Position numbers and translations under genes: made by a program. Below are positions 54,509 through 64,000 of a stretch of 64,000 bases of DNA, piece by piece. The number at the start of each line of letters is the position of its first letter. The stretch's first letter is position 1. This DNA is from Levilactobacillus brevis (GTDB lineage: Bacteria > Bacillota > Bacilli > Lactobacillales > Lactobacillaceae), in the NCBI GenBank assembly GCA_003666485.1, contig CP032931.1, positions 2,356,001 to 2,420,000 on the forward strand, in the 5' to 3' direction. The notes beneath the pieces were generated by a model that saw only the letters and a list, made by a program, of their open reading frames with translations, ran no database searches and was not told the origin of the DNA.

Positions 54509-55315
54509 CTAACCGCGATGGAACCAGCTGCTGACACGATGCCAGAAACCAGTATCCTCTTGTTCTTCGATCTTCATCAAGGGCACAGTCTCCCCCTCAA
54601 GGCGGCGGGCCACGTTACGATAGCCTTGGCCAGCGGGATTGTCCGTTTGCATGACCACGGGTTCTCCTTGGTTGGAGGTCGTGATGACGGCATCATCGTC
54701 GAAGATAATGCCCAGCAATTCGATACCCAGGTGGTGGGTGATCTCGTCGATGTCCATCATAGAACCATCTTGCATCATGTTGCGCCGAATCCGGTTGATC
54801 AACAGCCGCGGGGCTTCGGTCAGTGGGTGTTGTTCCAACAGGCCCACGACCCGATCGGCATCGCGTACGGCGGAGATTTCTGGCGTCGTCACGACGATAG
54901 CCGCGTCGGCACCGGAGACCGCGTTGATGAAGCCTTGTTCGATGCCGGCTGGGCAATCGATCAGGACGTAATCGTATTCTGGCTTCAGTTCGTCAACGAT
55001 CTCCTTGACCTGTTCGGGCGTTAACGCCGTCTTATCGGTGTTTTGTGCCGCTGGCAACAGGTACAATTTGTCGTCGAACCGCTTATCCTTGACCAAGGCT
55101 TGGGGCAATTTTGCCCGGCCTTCAGCCACGTCCACGATATCATAAATGATGCGGTTGTCTAACCCCAACACCACGTCTAGGTTCCGCAACCCAATGTCCA
55201 GGTCCATCAAGCAGACCCGTTTGCCCATCAAGGCTAACGCGGTCCCAATGTTGGCGCTGGTCGTCGTCTTACCGACCCCACCCTTACCGGAGGTGATCAC
55301 AATTGCTTTTCCCAT
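54509..55315 (-). CDS. minD: Septum site-determining ATPase MinD
   Basis: 268 residues. Deviant Walker A GKGGVGKTTT (10-19), DCPAGIE switch, and a C-terminal amphipathic membrane-targeting helix (about 250-268, FWHRVSSWFHRG). With MinC it blocks Z-ring assembly at the poles. Two bp after minC; last gene of mreB-mreC-mreD-minC-minD. Confidence 0.96.
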   Translation of the reverse strand: MGKAIVITSGKGGVGKTTTSANIGTALALMGKRVCLMDLDIGLRNLDVVLGLDNRIIYDIVDVAEGRAKLPQALVKDKRFDDKLYLLPAAQNTDKTALTPEQVKEIVDELKPEYDYVLIDCPAGIEQGFINAVSGADAAIVVTTPEISAVRDADRVVGLLEQHPLTEAPRLLINRIRRNMMQDGSMMDIDEITHHLGIELLGIIFDDDAVITTSNQGEPVVMQTDNPAGQGYRNVARRLEGETVPLMKIEEQEDTGFWHRVSSWFHRG

Positions 55316-55317
55316 TT

Positions 55318-55989
55318 CTAAATTCCTCCAATCTGGTTATACAACTTTGGATTGATCTTCTTTAATTGCCCCAACTTGCCATACGACAAGACGTGCAGGT
55401 CATTGACGTAGGCCACCGTTTGTTGTGATGCAGACAAGGCGTCCGCTTCAATGATGTCAAACTGCTCGGCAATGTGCACCTGTTGGGCGGCCTGAAGATT
55501 TCCCATAATCAGCTTGGATTCGTCATCGGGATACCCCGCTTGCAGAATTCCAGCGACATTCCCCATGGAAAAGATGTTGCCCGTCGTCCGGAGCTTACCA
55601 CCTTCGTGAATCGTCCCCAAGAACAGGACGTCGCCCTTCATGACGACCTCCTGCCCGTTACGAATCACTTTGCTTAACAGGTGAACGTTTTCCCGCTCAC
55701 GCAACTGGACTGCATCCGCAATCGTCATCACGTTGGCGGCAATCTTATGGATCTCAAAGCGCGGATACTGCGCCACCATCTGTTCGATGCGTTTTTTTTC
55801 CTCCGCGGTCAAGATCCGGTCTTCAGTTAGCACATCCAGTGAAACCTTGGATGCCTCTAAAGCCTGGGGGTCCACCTTGAGATTTTCTAATAATGCTTTT
55901 AAATCAACCAAGATTTGGTCCAGACTCGCTGATTGCTTGAGGACCAAGTCATAGCCGTTTTGCGTTCCGCGTAATACGGCAGCCTGCAT
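55318..55989 (-). CDS. minC: Septum site-determining protein MinC
   Basis: 223 residues: N-terminal FtsZ-interacting domain (1-100) and C-terminal beta-helix (about 118-205: GDVLFLGTIHEGGKLRTTGNIFSMG) that dimerises and binds MinD. ATG 55989 was chosen (GAAGGGA nine bases upstream) over an in-frame GTG at 56007. Confidence 0.93.
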   Translation of the reverse strand: MQAAVLRGTQNGYDLVLKQSASLDQILVDLKALLENLKVDPQALEASKVSLDVLTEDRILTAEEKKRIEQMVAQYPRFEIHKIAANVMTIADAVQLRERENVHLLSKVIRNGQEVVMKGDVLFLGTIHEGGKLRTTGNIFSMGNVAGILQAGYPDDESKLIMGNLQAAQQVHIAEQFDIIEADALSASQQTVAYVNDLHVLSYGKLGQLKKINPKLYNQIGGI

Positions 55990-56007
55990 AGCGTTCGTTC
56001 CCTTCAC

Positions 56008-56538
56008 CTATTTTAACCAATTATACACCCAACGGATTGGGAAATATAAAATCACAAACATCGCTAAATTAAATGCCAAGGTCGGGCCCAGCGTGTTCAC
56101 TAAAAACGCGCTACCAGCTCCGGTATTTAACCGCATCGCTCGGCTAGCCAAGTAGCCCAGACCTTCCACCACGGTAATGTCGATAAAGTAGATCAACAGG
56201 CCGCTCAAAAAATTGGGCCGAATCCAGCTCGCTAGCCGGCGGGTCAGGTAAACGACGAGGGGGAAGATGAAGACGGCTATCCCGAAGATTCCGGTATAGT
56301 ACAAATCAAACACGGCCCCCGCGACCGCAGCCCACCAGCCTAATGGCATGTCAAACGTGCCATCGTCGGCTTCAAACAGTACACCACACACTAACCACAA
56401 GACAACCAGATGACTGACCATGGCGGTTGGGTACCGAAACATTTGGACACTAAAGACTTGGCTAATCGATCCGTCTAGAAAGAGTGCCAGAAACAAGAAG
56501 ACGGGAAAGCCGAAGCGTAACTTTGATAATCGATACAC
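56008..56538 (-). CDS. mreD: Rod shape-determining protein MreD
   Basis: 176-residue membrane protein with five or six helices, typical of MreD; part of the elongasome with MreB, MreC and RodZ. Sequence is poorly conserved, so the call leans on position between mreC (12 bp) and minC and on the helix pattern. Confidence 0.92.
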   Translation of the reverse strand: MYRLSKLRFGFPVFLFLALFLDGSISQVFSVQMFRYPTAMVSHLVVLWLVCGVLFEADDGTFDMPLGWWAAVAGAVFDLYYTGIFGIAVFIFPLVVYLTRRLASWIRPNFLSGLLIYFIDITVVEGLGYLASRAMRLNTGAGSAFLVNTLGPTLAFNLAMFVILYFPIRWVYNWLK

Positions 56539-56550
56539 GACTAGTCCCCC

Positions 56551-57402
56551 CTACTGCTTGCTGACGGCAACGGTGACGATGTTCAGCGCACTGAGATCCG
56601 TGGCTGGGGTGATGTATAACTTCGTTGCCAACCCGTAGTCTGATCCGGTTGCCTTAGCCACCGTACCGACGTACAGGCCCTTTGGCGTCACGCCACCCAG
56701 ACCACTAGTCACGACCTTGTCACCCTTGGCGAGCTTGGCCTTGGTCGTGATGTTGTCCATCGTAATCTGCCCCGTCGTCGCCTTGTAGCCACTCAGGACC
56801 CCGTTGACCGTCTTGCCGGACTTGGTGGTAATTTGAACCGCAAACCGGTTGGACGCATCATTGTTGTCGGTGATCAGTTCCACCTTGGAATTGGTCTTGT
56901 TGACTTCAGCGACCCGCCCAATCAAGCCAGAACCAGACATGACGGGCATGTTCTTCTTAACGCCCGCAGCGGCCCCCTTGTTGATGACCACTTGGCTTTG
57001 CCATGAAGATGGCGTCCGCGTGATCACGGCGGCAGAAACGGCGGTGTAGTCCGTCAGCGAAGCGTTCAACTTCATTTCTTTTTTCAGTTGCTTGTTTTCT
57101 TTAGCAAGCGTTTGGTCCCGGACCTTGGTCTGAGCCAGTTCACTCACTTGCTTCTTTAACTGTTGGTTTTCCTGATACGTGTTCAGTAATTCCGAAATGG
57201 AACTGACAGAGCCACTCAACCCATTGGTGGGAATCGCCACGACGCGGTCAACCAAGCCGACAATGTCGTTACCAAATTGTTGAACCAGGGGCGGCGTTGA
57301 CTTCTTGTTACGCATGGTCACGGACACCGTCATCAAAGCAAAGCTAACAATCACGCAGACAATAATGATAACCAGTCGGCGATTGAGAGAAAATTTCTGC
57401 AT
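56551..57402 (-). CDS. mreC: Rod shape-determining protein MreC
   Basis: 283 residues: membrane span (about 10-30), coiled coil (about 68-110) and the extracellular beta-barrel domain (VINKGAAAGVKKNMPVMSGSGLIGRV). Bridges MreB to penicillin-binding proteins. Separated from mreB by 84 bp with two hairpins that could reduce read-through. Confidence 0.95.
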   Translation of the reverse strand: MQKFSLNRRLVIIIVCVIVSFALMTVSVTMRNKKSTPPLVQQFGNDIVGLVDRVVAIPTNGLSGSVSSISELLNTYQENQQLKKQVSELAQTKVRDQTLAKENKQLKKEMKLNASLTDYTAVSAAVITRTPSSWQSQVVINKGAAAGVKKNMPVMSGSGLIGRVAEVNKTNSKVELITDNNDASNRFAVQITTKSGKTVNGVLSGYKATTGQITMDNITTKAKLAKGDKVVTSGLGGVTPKGLYVGTVAKATGSDYGLATKLYITPATDLSALNIVTVAVSKQ

Positions 57403-57421
57403 GTTTGACCTCCATCTTGTG

Positions 57422-57481
57422 GGTATGGTTTTAGTTTGCCCATACCGTCACAATAAAGAAGCGGGAAGCTGCCTTCCCGCT
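57422..57481 (-). terminator. Two tandem hairpins between mreB and mreC
   Basis: AGCGGGAAG / CTTCCCGCT (57460-57481) with a weak T-rich end, then GGTATGG / CCATACC (57422-57447). They may attenuate mreC-minD relative to mreB. Confidence 0.5.
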
Positions 57482-57486
57482 AGTCC

Positions 57487-58491
57487 CTATTTTTTCTTCA
57501 TGACATCGATACTCTTTAATGACTCCCCAGTACCAGCGGCCACACAATCTAACGGGTCGTTTGCAATGGAAACCGGCACCTTGGTTGCGTCCGCAATGAC
57601 TTCAGATAAGTTCTGCAGCAATGCGCCCCCACCAGTCAAGACGATACCGTGATCAATCACATCGGCAGCGATTTCTGGTGACGTTTCTTCCAGGGTTTCT
57701 TTGATAGCCGTAATGACGTCTTGAACGGGTTCTTGGATGGCTTTGGCCACGTCGACAGCGGAAACTTCCACGGCCTTAGGCAAACCAGTGACCAGATCAC
57801 GCCCACGAATCGTGGCGCCGTCGATCTTTTCGGCCGCTTCAACGGAAGCAGACCCGATATCCATCTTCAGCTTTTCAGCGGTCCGTTCACCAATCAACAG
57901 GTTGAAGTTCGAGCGGACGTACGTCGCAATGGCGTCGTCCAGCTTGTCACCGGCAACCCGAATAGAACGACTGGAAACGATCCCACCCAAGGAAATGGTG
58001 GCAACGTCGGTAGTCCCACCACCCATGTCAACGACCATGCTACCGGTTGGGTCCATAACGGGCAAACCAGCACCAATAGCCGCAGCGAATGGTTCCTCGA
58101 TCACGTAAGCGTCACGAGCACCAGCTACCCGGGTCGCATCGATCACGGCCCGCTTTTCAACTTCCGTTACGCCGCTAGGCACACAAACCATCACGTAAGG
58201 CTTACCGTTCGACTTACCTACCGTCTTTTCGATGAAGTACTTCATCATGGCAACGGTCGTATCGTAATCGGCAATCACGCCGTCTTTCATGGGCCGAATG
58301 GCAACGATGCTAGCCGGGGTCCGGCCAATCATTGCGCGTGCGTCTTCACCAACGGACACAATTTCCCCAGACTTTGTGTTCTTGGCGACAACGGAAGGTT
58401 CGCGAAGAACGATACCTTTCCCGTCAACGTAGACAATCGTATTGGCGGTACCCAGATCGATCCCAATATTTTTCGTTCCTAATCCGAACAA
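57487..58491 (-). CDS. mreB: Rod shape-determining actin homologue MreB
   Basis: 334 residues, actin-fold ATPase: phosphate-1 [14 protein letters not shown] (9-22), phosphate-2 [10 protein letters not shown] (about 164), adenosine motif TGGGALLQ. Organises side-wall peptidoglycan synthesis under the membrane. Likely promoter: extended -10 TGTTATAAT (TATAAT at 58558-58563). First gene of the mre-min unit. Confidence 0.97.
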   Translation of the reverse strand: MFGLGTKNIGIDLGTANTIVYVDGKGIVLREPSVVAKNTKSGEIVSVGEDARAMIGRTPASIVAIRPMKDGVIADYDTTVAMMKYFIEKTVGKSNGKPYVMVCVPSGVTEVEKRAVIDATRVAGARDAYVIEEPFAAAIGAGLPVMDPTGSMVVDMGGGTTDVATISLGGIVSSRSIRVAGDKLDDAIATYVRSNFNLLIGERTAEKLKMDIGSASVEAAEKIDGATIRGRDLVTGLPKAVEVSAVDVAKAIQEPVQDVITAIKETLEETSPEIAADVIDHGIVLTGGGALLQNLSEVIADATKVPVSIANDPLDCVAAGTGESLKSIDVMKKK

Positions 58492-58644
58492 TGTGTTTCA
58501 TCCCTTCATTGTCAACAAAACTTTAATTGATTTTTATTTTTGTACATTGATAGACGTATTATAACATACCTATCTACGTGAGAACACGTCGTCAATGTCA
58601 AGAATACCGAACTTTTAACGAGAAAGAAATAGGAAAGACGGATT

Positions 58645-59310
58645 TTAATCAGTTTTTAAAGGTTCTGTCGCATTTTCTTCCCCGTTGCCCGGTAGTTGGC
58701 CCGCTTCTCGTAGGCTAAAATAACTGTGGATGCCCACCACAAAGCCGTCCAACAGCGGAATCCCCATCAACCGGCCACAATCGGCCAAACGCCGCATGAA
58801 AGAAAGGTCATTGGGCGATGGCTGCGGCAGTCCGCTGGGATGATTGTGGGCGACCACGATAGCCGCGGCCCCGTTCATGACGGCGAGTTGAAAGATCTCG
58901 CGGGGATGGACAGGACAACTATCTAACGTTCCCTGAAAAACCGTCTGACGGGCAATGATCCGGTGCTTGGCGTCCAAGGCCAAGACTTCAACCCTCTCCT
59001 GTTGTAAATAGCGCAGGTCATCCATCAGCGCCTGACCTAACTGGCTACTAGCCGTCACCTCACCCAAGATGGGCCGAGGCGCCTGTTGGACCCAACGTCC
59101 CAGATCAATGGCCGTCAGTAGGCTGCGGCGCTGTGCCCGACCACCCACGTAGGCGCGGCACTGCCGATGACTGGCGTAACGCAGGTTAGCCACGCTGTGG
59201 AAATACTGAAAGAACCGCTCACTCTCCGTGATATGCGGCAGCCCCAGACTCTTGAGAACCTGGCCCACTAGTTGGCGTTCGTTGTGGATCGTCATTTTTT
59301 GTCGTTGCAT
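58645..59310 (-). CDS. radC: RadC family JAB/MPN metalloprotein
   Basis: 221 residues of the RadC/UPF0758 family, once tied to DNA repair but of uncertain function. N-terminal helical region and C-terminal JAB domain with the metal motif HNHPSGLPQPSPND. It lies 45 bp after folC and upstream of mreB, a conserved order in Bacilli. GAGGGGTGA precedes ATG 59310. Confidence 0.93.
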   Translation of the reverse strand: MQRQKMTIHNERQLVGQVLKSLGLPHITESERFFQYFHSVANLRYASHRQCRAYVGGRAQRRSLLTAIDLGRWVQQAPRPILGEVTASSQLGQALMDDLRYLQQERVEVLALDAKHRIIARQTVFQGTLDSCPVHPREIFQLAVMNGAAAIVVAHNHPSGLPQPSPNDLSFMRRLADCGRLMGIPLLDGFVVGIHSYFSLREAGQLPGNGEENATEPLKTD

Positions 59311-59354
59311 CTCACTTCACCCCTCTACGGATTAACTCCGTAAAAAAGGCAGAT

Positions 59355-60674
59355 TTATTTGTCAGAATCTTTAAAATATTGCCGGACTTCTGAAATAAAG
59401 TATAACGACCCGGTCAACAGCACCAGATCATCCGCTGAGATGCTAGCCAGCACGGTCTTCAGCGCGGTTGGCCAGTCCGGTGCCATGGTAATGCGCTTGT
59501 GGCTCGCCACAGCATCCTCCAGCTCCTTAGGCGTGGCCGCCGCCCGTTTACCCGGCCCCTGGAACTGCGTCACGACCAGGTGGACCTGAGGCACGGTCAT
59601 CAACGTCTTGACCATCTGCGTGTACTGCTTATCCGCCAGTACGGCCAGGATAATGTAAATGTCGTGACCAGAAAAATGTTGTCGTAGTAAGCGAGCCATT
59701 TCCACCATGGCTGGCTCATTGTGGGCGCCGTCAATGGCAATCAGCGGTTCGTTCGTTAACCGTTCAAACCGCCCCGGCCACGCGGTGTGTTGCAGACCTT
59801 GGCGAATCTCAGCGATGTCGACCGCCGTGTGCTGTTCTTGATGATACGTGATATACGCCGTCAGTGCAGTCGCCGCGTTGTCGATTTGATATTGACCTAA
59901 CAAATCGATCTGTAAATGGCGCCAGCGGTGGTCGCCCCAGACGTACCCAAAGCGCTCGCCCCACTCACTGCCGGGTTGGTTGGTCACCCGAAAGTCCCGG
60001 TCAAGCGCCCGTACCTGGGTGTCATTGGCCGCGGCCGTCTGGTCCATCACCGCCAAGGCGTCCGGGGTCAAACGGCCACAAACGACCGGTACACCGGGCT
60101 TGATGATGCCCGCCTTTTGTGTGGCGATCTTAGGAATCGTGTCGCCCAAAATCTTCATGTGGTCCATGCCAATCGTGGTAATGACGGACACGGCGGGGGT
60201 GATGATGTTGGTCGAATCATATTTGCCACCCAGCCCGACCTCAACGATCACCACGTCGACCGGATGGGCCGCAAAGTAGCAGAACATCAAGGCCGTATCG
60301 ATTTCAAACTCGGTCGGCCCCTCTGGCCCCAATTGCGCGTCCAACTGGGCCACGATGGGTTCAATGTGCTGGACATCGGCCAACAGATCAGCGTCACTGA
60401 TGGGCTCGCCATTGGTACTGATACGCTCATTAAAGCGGGTAATAAATGGCGAGGTAAAGGTCCCCACCGTCTCGCCCTCCGCCATGAACAGGTCCCGCAA
60501 AAAGGCGACTGTGGAGCCCTTGCCATTGGTCCCGGCCACGTGGATCATCTTGAGTTGGTCCTGGGGATTACCCAGCAAGGCCATGAACTCTCGCATGCGG
60601 GTCAGCGTCGGTTTCTTCTTGAACCGGTCGCGCCCGTGAATAAACTGTAATGCCTCGGCATACGTCTTGATCAA
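59355..60674 (-). CDS. folC: Folylpolyglutamate synthase/dihydrofolate synthase
   Basis: 439 residues, Mur-ligase family. ATP loop GTNGKGSTVAFLRDL (about 46-60), FTSPFITRFNERI, GLGGKYDSTN, and C-terminal domain with DGAHNEPAM. Adds glutamates to folates. The start is TTG 60674 with GGGAGG eight bases upstream; a longer frame to 60761 lacks a ribosome site. Follows valS across 565 bp containing a repeat and the valS terminator. Confidence 0.95.
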   Translation of the reverse strand: MIKTYAEALQFIHGRDRFKKKPTLTRMREFMALLGNPQDQLKMIHVAGTNGKGSTVAFLRDLFMAEGETVGTFTSPFITRFNERISTNGEPISDADLLADVQHIEPIVAQLDAQLGPEGPTEFEIDTALMFCYFAAHPVDVVIVEVGLGGKYDSTNIITPAVSVITTIGMDHMKILGDTIPKIATQKAGIIKPGVPVVCGRLTPDALAVMDQTAAANDTQVRALDRDFRVTNQPGSEWGERFGYVWGDHRWRHLQIDLLGQYQIDNAATALTAYITYHQEQHTAVDIAEIRQGLQHTAWPGRFERLTNEPLIAIDGAHNEPAMVEMARLLRQHFSGHDIYIILAVLADKQYTQMVKTLMTVPQVHLVVTQFQGPGKRAAATPKELEDAVASHKRITMAPDWPTALKTVLASISADDLVLLTGSLYFISEVRQYFKDSDK

Positions 60675-60775
60675 ATTGAAAACCTCCCGGATAGTCACTG
60701 CCTCCCAGTTTAGCAGATTCCCCCTGTTGTTGCCTAGCTTTGTGGCGGAGAATTTTAGCAACTTTGGTGGGAGTT

Positions 60776-60889
60776 GGCCGCCTTACCGTTCGTCAAATAT
60801 GGGCCGTGACGCTGTGGGCGGACGGGGCGAGCCAAAGGGCGGTCTCGCCACCTCACGGCTGAGCCCATATTTGACGAACTCTCGACTAC
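60776..60889 (+). repeat. IR187 dispersed structured repeat, copy K (internal deletion)
   Basis: 114 bp. Outer arms TCAAATATGGGC / GCCCATATTTGA are intact but about 70 bp of the centre, including both inner hairpins, is missing between CACCTC and ACGGCTGAG. The rest of 60890-61050 shows nothing I can name. Confidence 0.8.
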
Positions 60890-61050
60890 GGTTGGTCGTT
60901 GCCAACGATAGTCCCAGTGCTCTTGTTAACTGACAACGTATCAGTCTCAATTACTATCAGCAATGGCCTTGAGAACCAATCATCCCCAAGACTGACAAAC
61001 TCCTGGTTAACTTAGACGCCTCGCCAGACAAACTCGATTGACCCATACAA

Positions 61051-61090
61051 AAAGTGGAACCCCAACCGTCACCGATTAGCGTTCCACTTC
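61051..61090 (-). terminator. Likely terminator of valS
   Basis: AAGTGGAAC / GTTCCACTT perfect 9-bp stem followed by five T on the minus strand, about 150 bp after the valS stop. Confidence 0.7.
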
Positions 61091-61238
61091 ATTTTAAAAT
61101 TAATAGGCTAATACCTGTTCCTGAACTAGCACATCGTTACTGACACATGCTAACTCGCTGAAGGCAACTGGTTTCGCTACTCTTAAGAGTTCGAACGCTA
61201 TCGTCCGCAGATTTACGAATTAACGTTTCACCCTCTAA

Positions 61239-63905
61239 TTAAAGTTGTGCCTTGATGTCAGCCAACCGTTGCTTGGTTGCGGCCAACTTCTTTTCGTTAT
61301 CAGCTTGCTTTTCGCGTTCCGCGTTGACCACGTCTTCTGGCGCGTTGGCGACGAAGCGTTCGTTGCCTAACTTCTTGGTTGCCCGTTCCACTTCAGACGT
61401 GAACTTGGCAACTTCCTTGTCCAGACGCTTGGCCTCATCGTTCAAGTCAACCAATTCGGCCAGTGGGACCGAGACTTCGGCGCCAGTGATGACCGCCGTC
61501 ATGGCTAGCTTCGGTGCGACCAGGTCGGCGCCAATTTGCAAGTCCTTCGGGTGAACGAACCGGTCGATGTAGTCGCGGTTGGTCTCGAAGACGTGTTGTA
61601 GCTTGTCGTCACTGGACTTGATCTGCAAGTCGATTGGTGTGGACATTGGCGCGTTAGCTTCGGCCCGGATGTTCCGGACGGCCTTGATCAAGTCGATCAG
61701 GCTGGTCATATCCGTTTCCGCCGTGGCGTTGTCGAATTCTGGGTGATCGACTGGGTAAGCCGCCGTCACTAGGGATTGCCCGTCATGTGGCATGGCTTGC
61801 CAAATGGCTTCCGTCACGAATGGCATGATTGGTTGTAACAGGCGTAAGGTCTGGTCTAACACGTAGGCCAACAGGTCCTGCTTGGTAGCCTTAGCCGCCG
61901 CGTCATCGCCGTTCAAGACTTCCTTACTCATTTCGATGTACCAATCACAGAAGTCGTTCCAAATGAAGTTGTAGAGGGAACGGCCGGCTTCACCGAACTC
62001 AAACTTGTCAAACATTTCCGTAACGTGCTTGACCGTGTCATTCAAGCGGCTCAAGATCCACTTGTCAGTCAGGTCCCACTTGTCAGCGGCAGGCACGATT
62101 GGCTTGGTGTTCTCGCCCAAGTTCATGATGACAAACCGGCTGGCATTCCAGATCTTGTTGATGAAGTTCCAGGCTGCGTCCATCTTGTCATAGCTGAACC
62201 GCACGTCTTGCCCCGCCGTCGACCCAGTGGATAAGAACCACCGCAGTGCATCGGCACCGTACTTGTCGATGACGTCCATGGGGTCGATCCCGTTGCCCAA
62301 AGACTTACTCATCTTGCGCCCGTCTTCGGCCCGAATCAGCCCGTGTAAGAGCACGTGTTTAAATGGCCGCTTGCCAGTGAATTCCAGGCTTTGGAAGATC
62401 ATCCGGGAAACCCAGAAGAAGATGATATCGTAACCGGTAACTAACGTGTCGGTTGGGAAGTAACGTTTGAAATCAGCGCTATCCTCATTTGGCCAACCCA
62501 TCGTGGAGAATGGCCACAGGGCACTGGAGAACCAGGTGTCCAAGACGTCGGGATCTTGTTCCCAGTTTTCGATGTCCTTCGGTGCTTTTTCGTCGACGTA
62601 AACTTCGCCGGTCTTTTTGTTGTACCAGGCTGGAATCCGGTGACCCCACCAGAGTTGCCGTGAAATGACCCAGTCGTGAACGTTTTCCATCCATTGCGTG
62701 AAGGTATGTTCAAATCGTTCTGGCACAAAGTCGACCGCATCGTCACCCTGCTGGTTCTTAATGGCGGCTTCGGCCAATGGCTTCATCTTCACGAACCACT
62801 GCGTTGATAACCGGGCTTCGACTTGGACCCCGGTCCGTTCGGAATGCCCAACGGAATGGACGATTGGGTCGACCTTTAACAGTAACCCTTGGTCGTCCAA
62901 ATCAGCGACCATGGCCTTACGGGCGTCAAAACGATCCATGCCAGCGTATTTGCCAGCCTTCTCGTTCATTGAGGCGTCTTCGTTCATGGTGTTGATGCGT
63001 TCCAGGTTGTGACGGTTACCAACTAAGAAGTCGTTCGGGTCATGGGCTGGAGTGATCTTCACCATCCCGGTCCCAAAGTTGATATCAACGTATTGGTCAG
63101 CGATGATTGGAATGTTGCGGTTGGCCAAAGGCAAGACAACTTCCTTGCCAACCAATTCCTTGTAACGGTCATCGTCGGGGTTAACGGCCACGGCGGTGTC
63201 CCCCATCATGGTTTCAGGCCGCGTCGTCGCAATTTCAATGTAGTGCTTGCCGTTGAAGGTGAAGTCAGGGTCAGCAAATGGGTACTTCACGTGGTAGAAG
63301 GCCCCTTTGTCGTCTTGGTGAATAACTTCGATATCGGACAGCGCTGTCCGGGCTTGCGGATCCCAGTTGATGATGTATTCGCCACGGTAGATGAGGCCCT
63401 TCTTGTAAAGGGTTACGAAGACCTTCTTGACCGCGTCAGACAGGCCGTCGTCCAGCGTGAACCGTTCACGAGAGTAGTCCATGGACAACCCCATCTTGGC
63501 CCACTGTTTGTGAATGGTCGCGGCGTATTCGTCTTTCCATTCCCAAACCTTGTCGACAAACTTTTCCCGGCCGAGGTCGTAACGGGTAATGCCTTGTTCA
63601 CGCAACCGGGCTTCCACCTTGGCTTGCGTGGCGATACCGGCATGGTCCATCCCCGGTACCCATAACGTGTCGAAGCCTTGCATCCGCTTTTGCCGGATGA
63701 TCATGTCTTGTAACGTGGTGTCCCAGGCGTGGCCTAAATGCAGTTTACCTGTGACATTTGGCGGTGGTAAGACGATGGAATAAGGGGTCGCCTTTTTATC
63801 CCCACTGGGTTTGAAAACATCTTCGTCCAGCCAAGTCTGGTACCGACCCGCTTCAACGGCGGTCGGATCATACTTAGTTGGCATATCAATTTGCTTATCT
63901 GCCAT
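61239..63905 (-). CDS. valS: Valyl-tRNA synthetase
   Basis: 888 residues, class [13 protein letters not shown] (HIGH motif, about 48-59), KMSKSLGNG (KMSKS motif, about 529-537), editing domain, anticodon-binding domain and the C-terminal coiled coil. ATG 63905 was chosen; an in-frame TTG nine bases upstream sits in the AAAGGAA ribosome site. Controlled by the T-box leader at the window edge. Confidence 0.98.
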   Translation of the reverse strand: MADKQIDMPTKYDPTAVEAGRYQTWLDEDVFKPSGDKKATPYSIVLPPPNVTGKLHLGHAWDTTLQDMIIRQKRMQGFDTLWVPGMDHAGIATQAKVEARLREQGITRYDLGREKFVDKVWEWKDEYAATIHKQWAKMGLSMDYSRERFTLDDGLSDAVKKVFVTLYKKGLIYRGEYIINWDPQARTALSDIEVIHQDDKGAFYHVKYPFADPDFTFNGKHYIEIATTRPETMMGDTAVAVNPDDDRYKELVGKEVVLPLANRNIPIIADQYVDINFGTGMVKITPAHDPNDFLVGNRHNLERINTMNEDASMNEKAGKYAGMDRFDARKAMVADLDDQGLLLKVDPIVHSVGHSERTGVQVEARLSTQWFVKMKPLAEAAIKNQQGDDAVDFVPERFEHTFTQWMENVHDWVISRQLWWGHRIPAWYNKKTGEVYVDEKAPKDIENWEQDPDVLDTWFSSALWPFSTMGWPNEDSADFKRYFPTDTLVTGYDIIFFWVSRMIFQSLEFTGKRPFKHVLLHGLIRAEDGRKMSKSLGNGIDPMDVIDKYGADALRWFLSTGSTAGQDVRFSYDKMDAAWNFINKIWNASRFVIMNLGENTKPIVPAADKWDLTDKWILSRLNDTVKHVTEMFDKFEFGEAGRSLYNFIWNDFCDWYIEMSKEVLNGDDAAAKATKQDLLAYVLDQTLRLLQPIMPFVTEAIWQAMPHDGQSLVTAAYPVDHPEFDNATAETDMTSLIDLIKAVRNIRAEANAPMSTPIDLQIKSSDDKLQHVFETNRDYIDRFVHPKDLQIGADLVAPKLAMTAVITGAEVSVPLAELVDLNDEAKRLDKEVAKFTSEVERATKKLGNERFVANAPEDVVNAEREKQADNEKKLAATKQRLADIKAQL

Positions 63906-63951
63906 TTGATTCAATTCCTTTCTTGGCTACGGAAGCTAACGATCTAGGCGT

Positions 63952-64000
63952 AAAAAAAGACTCCTCATCCTAAAAATTAGGACGAAGAGTCTTCGCGGTA
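63952..64000 (-). promoter_or_regulatory. valS T-box leader, 3' part only (cut by window edge)
   Basis: TACCGCG, the end of the T-box, at 63994-64000 (minus strand), followed by a 16-bp terminator stem (63958-63973 with 63977-63992) and seven T. The specifier and stem I lie beyond the window. Confidence 0.85.

Noticed and set aside
57721..58482. A 253-codon frame antisense to mreB
   Set aside because: A shadow of a strongly conserved gene in GC-rich DNA; no ribosome site and no independent support.
59916..60650. A 244-codon frame antisense to folC
   Set aside because: Shadow frame; folC is unmistakable on the other strand.
61173..61190. Palindrome ACTCTTAAGAGT after valS as a terminator
   Set aside because: A 12-bp palindrome without a loop or T-run; the hairpin at 61051-61090 is the better candidate.
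63042..63665. A 207-codon frame antisense to valS
   Set aside because: Shadow frame; composition driven by valS codons.

Overview
The window is chromosomal DNA of a lactic acid bacterium of the family Lactobacillaceae, probably a GC-rich lineage such as Levilactobacillus (the genus is inferred from gene content and order, not proven). Almost all genes lie on the minus strand; only pepQ, an mscS-type channel gene and yslB are on the plus strand. No tRNA, rRNA, insertion sequence or prophage was seen.

Layout, left to right. 1-5764: an AT-rich three-gene operon for exported proteins (LPXTG/MucBP adhesin, basic secreted protein, lipoprotein); the adhesin signal peptide is broken by an A8 tract. 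6243-9783: a membrane protein, then the divergent ccpA/pepQ pair with a cre site. 10224-12756: envelope and stress proteins (DUF948, YtxH-like, MscS, a 52-residue peptide starting at TTG). 12795-15258: murI, XTP pyrophosphatase, phosphodiesterase, cbpB. 15450-24200: yslB, trxA, mutS2, cvpA, zapA, yrzB, ruvX, ireB, and alaS behind a T-box. 24277-24905: a 135-bp tandem array of hairpin units. 24916-28462: cshB-like helicase, DHH phosphoesterase, dinB. 29302-45619: yajC, tgt, queA, ruvB, ruvA, mutL, mutS, ymdB, rny, recA (with an SOS box) and cinA. 45830-46529: a type I-E CRISPR array with leader and terminator but no cas genes. 46700-50967: pgsA, a rodZ-like gene and two M16 peptidase genes. 51835-53991: an amino-acid ABC transporter behind a T-box leader with two antiterminator/terminator modules and a probable His specifier. 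54509-63905: minD, minC, mreD, mreC, mreB, radC, folC, valS; the valS T-box runs off the right edge.

The genes are mainly housekeeping: DNA repair and recombination (mutS/L, mutS2, ruvA/B/X, recA, dinB, radC), tRNA modification and charging, RNA decay, and shape and division (mre, min, zapA, rodZ-like).

The most unusual content is between genes. A dispersed structured repeat of about 187 bp (called IR187 here, my label) occurs 11 times, in both orientations, always between genes. Its arms change in compensating ways between copies, so base pairing appears conserved. Two inverted pairs of IR187 flank gene-free islands. The 135-bp tandem array between cshB and alaS also has arms that change together. 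I recognise neither family. Together with the poly-A switch in the adhesin and the double T-box leader, these deserve follow-up.
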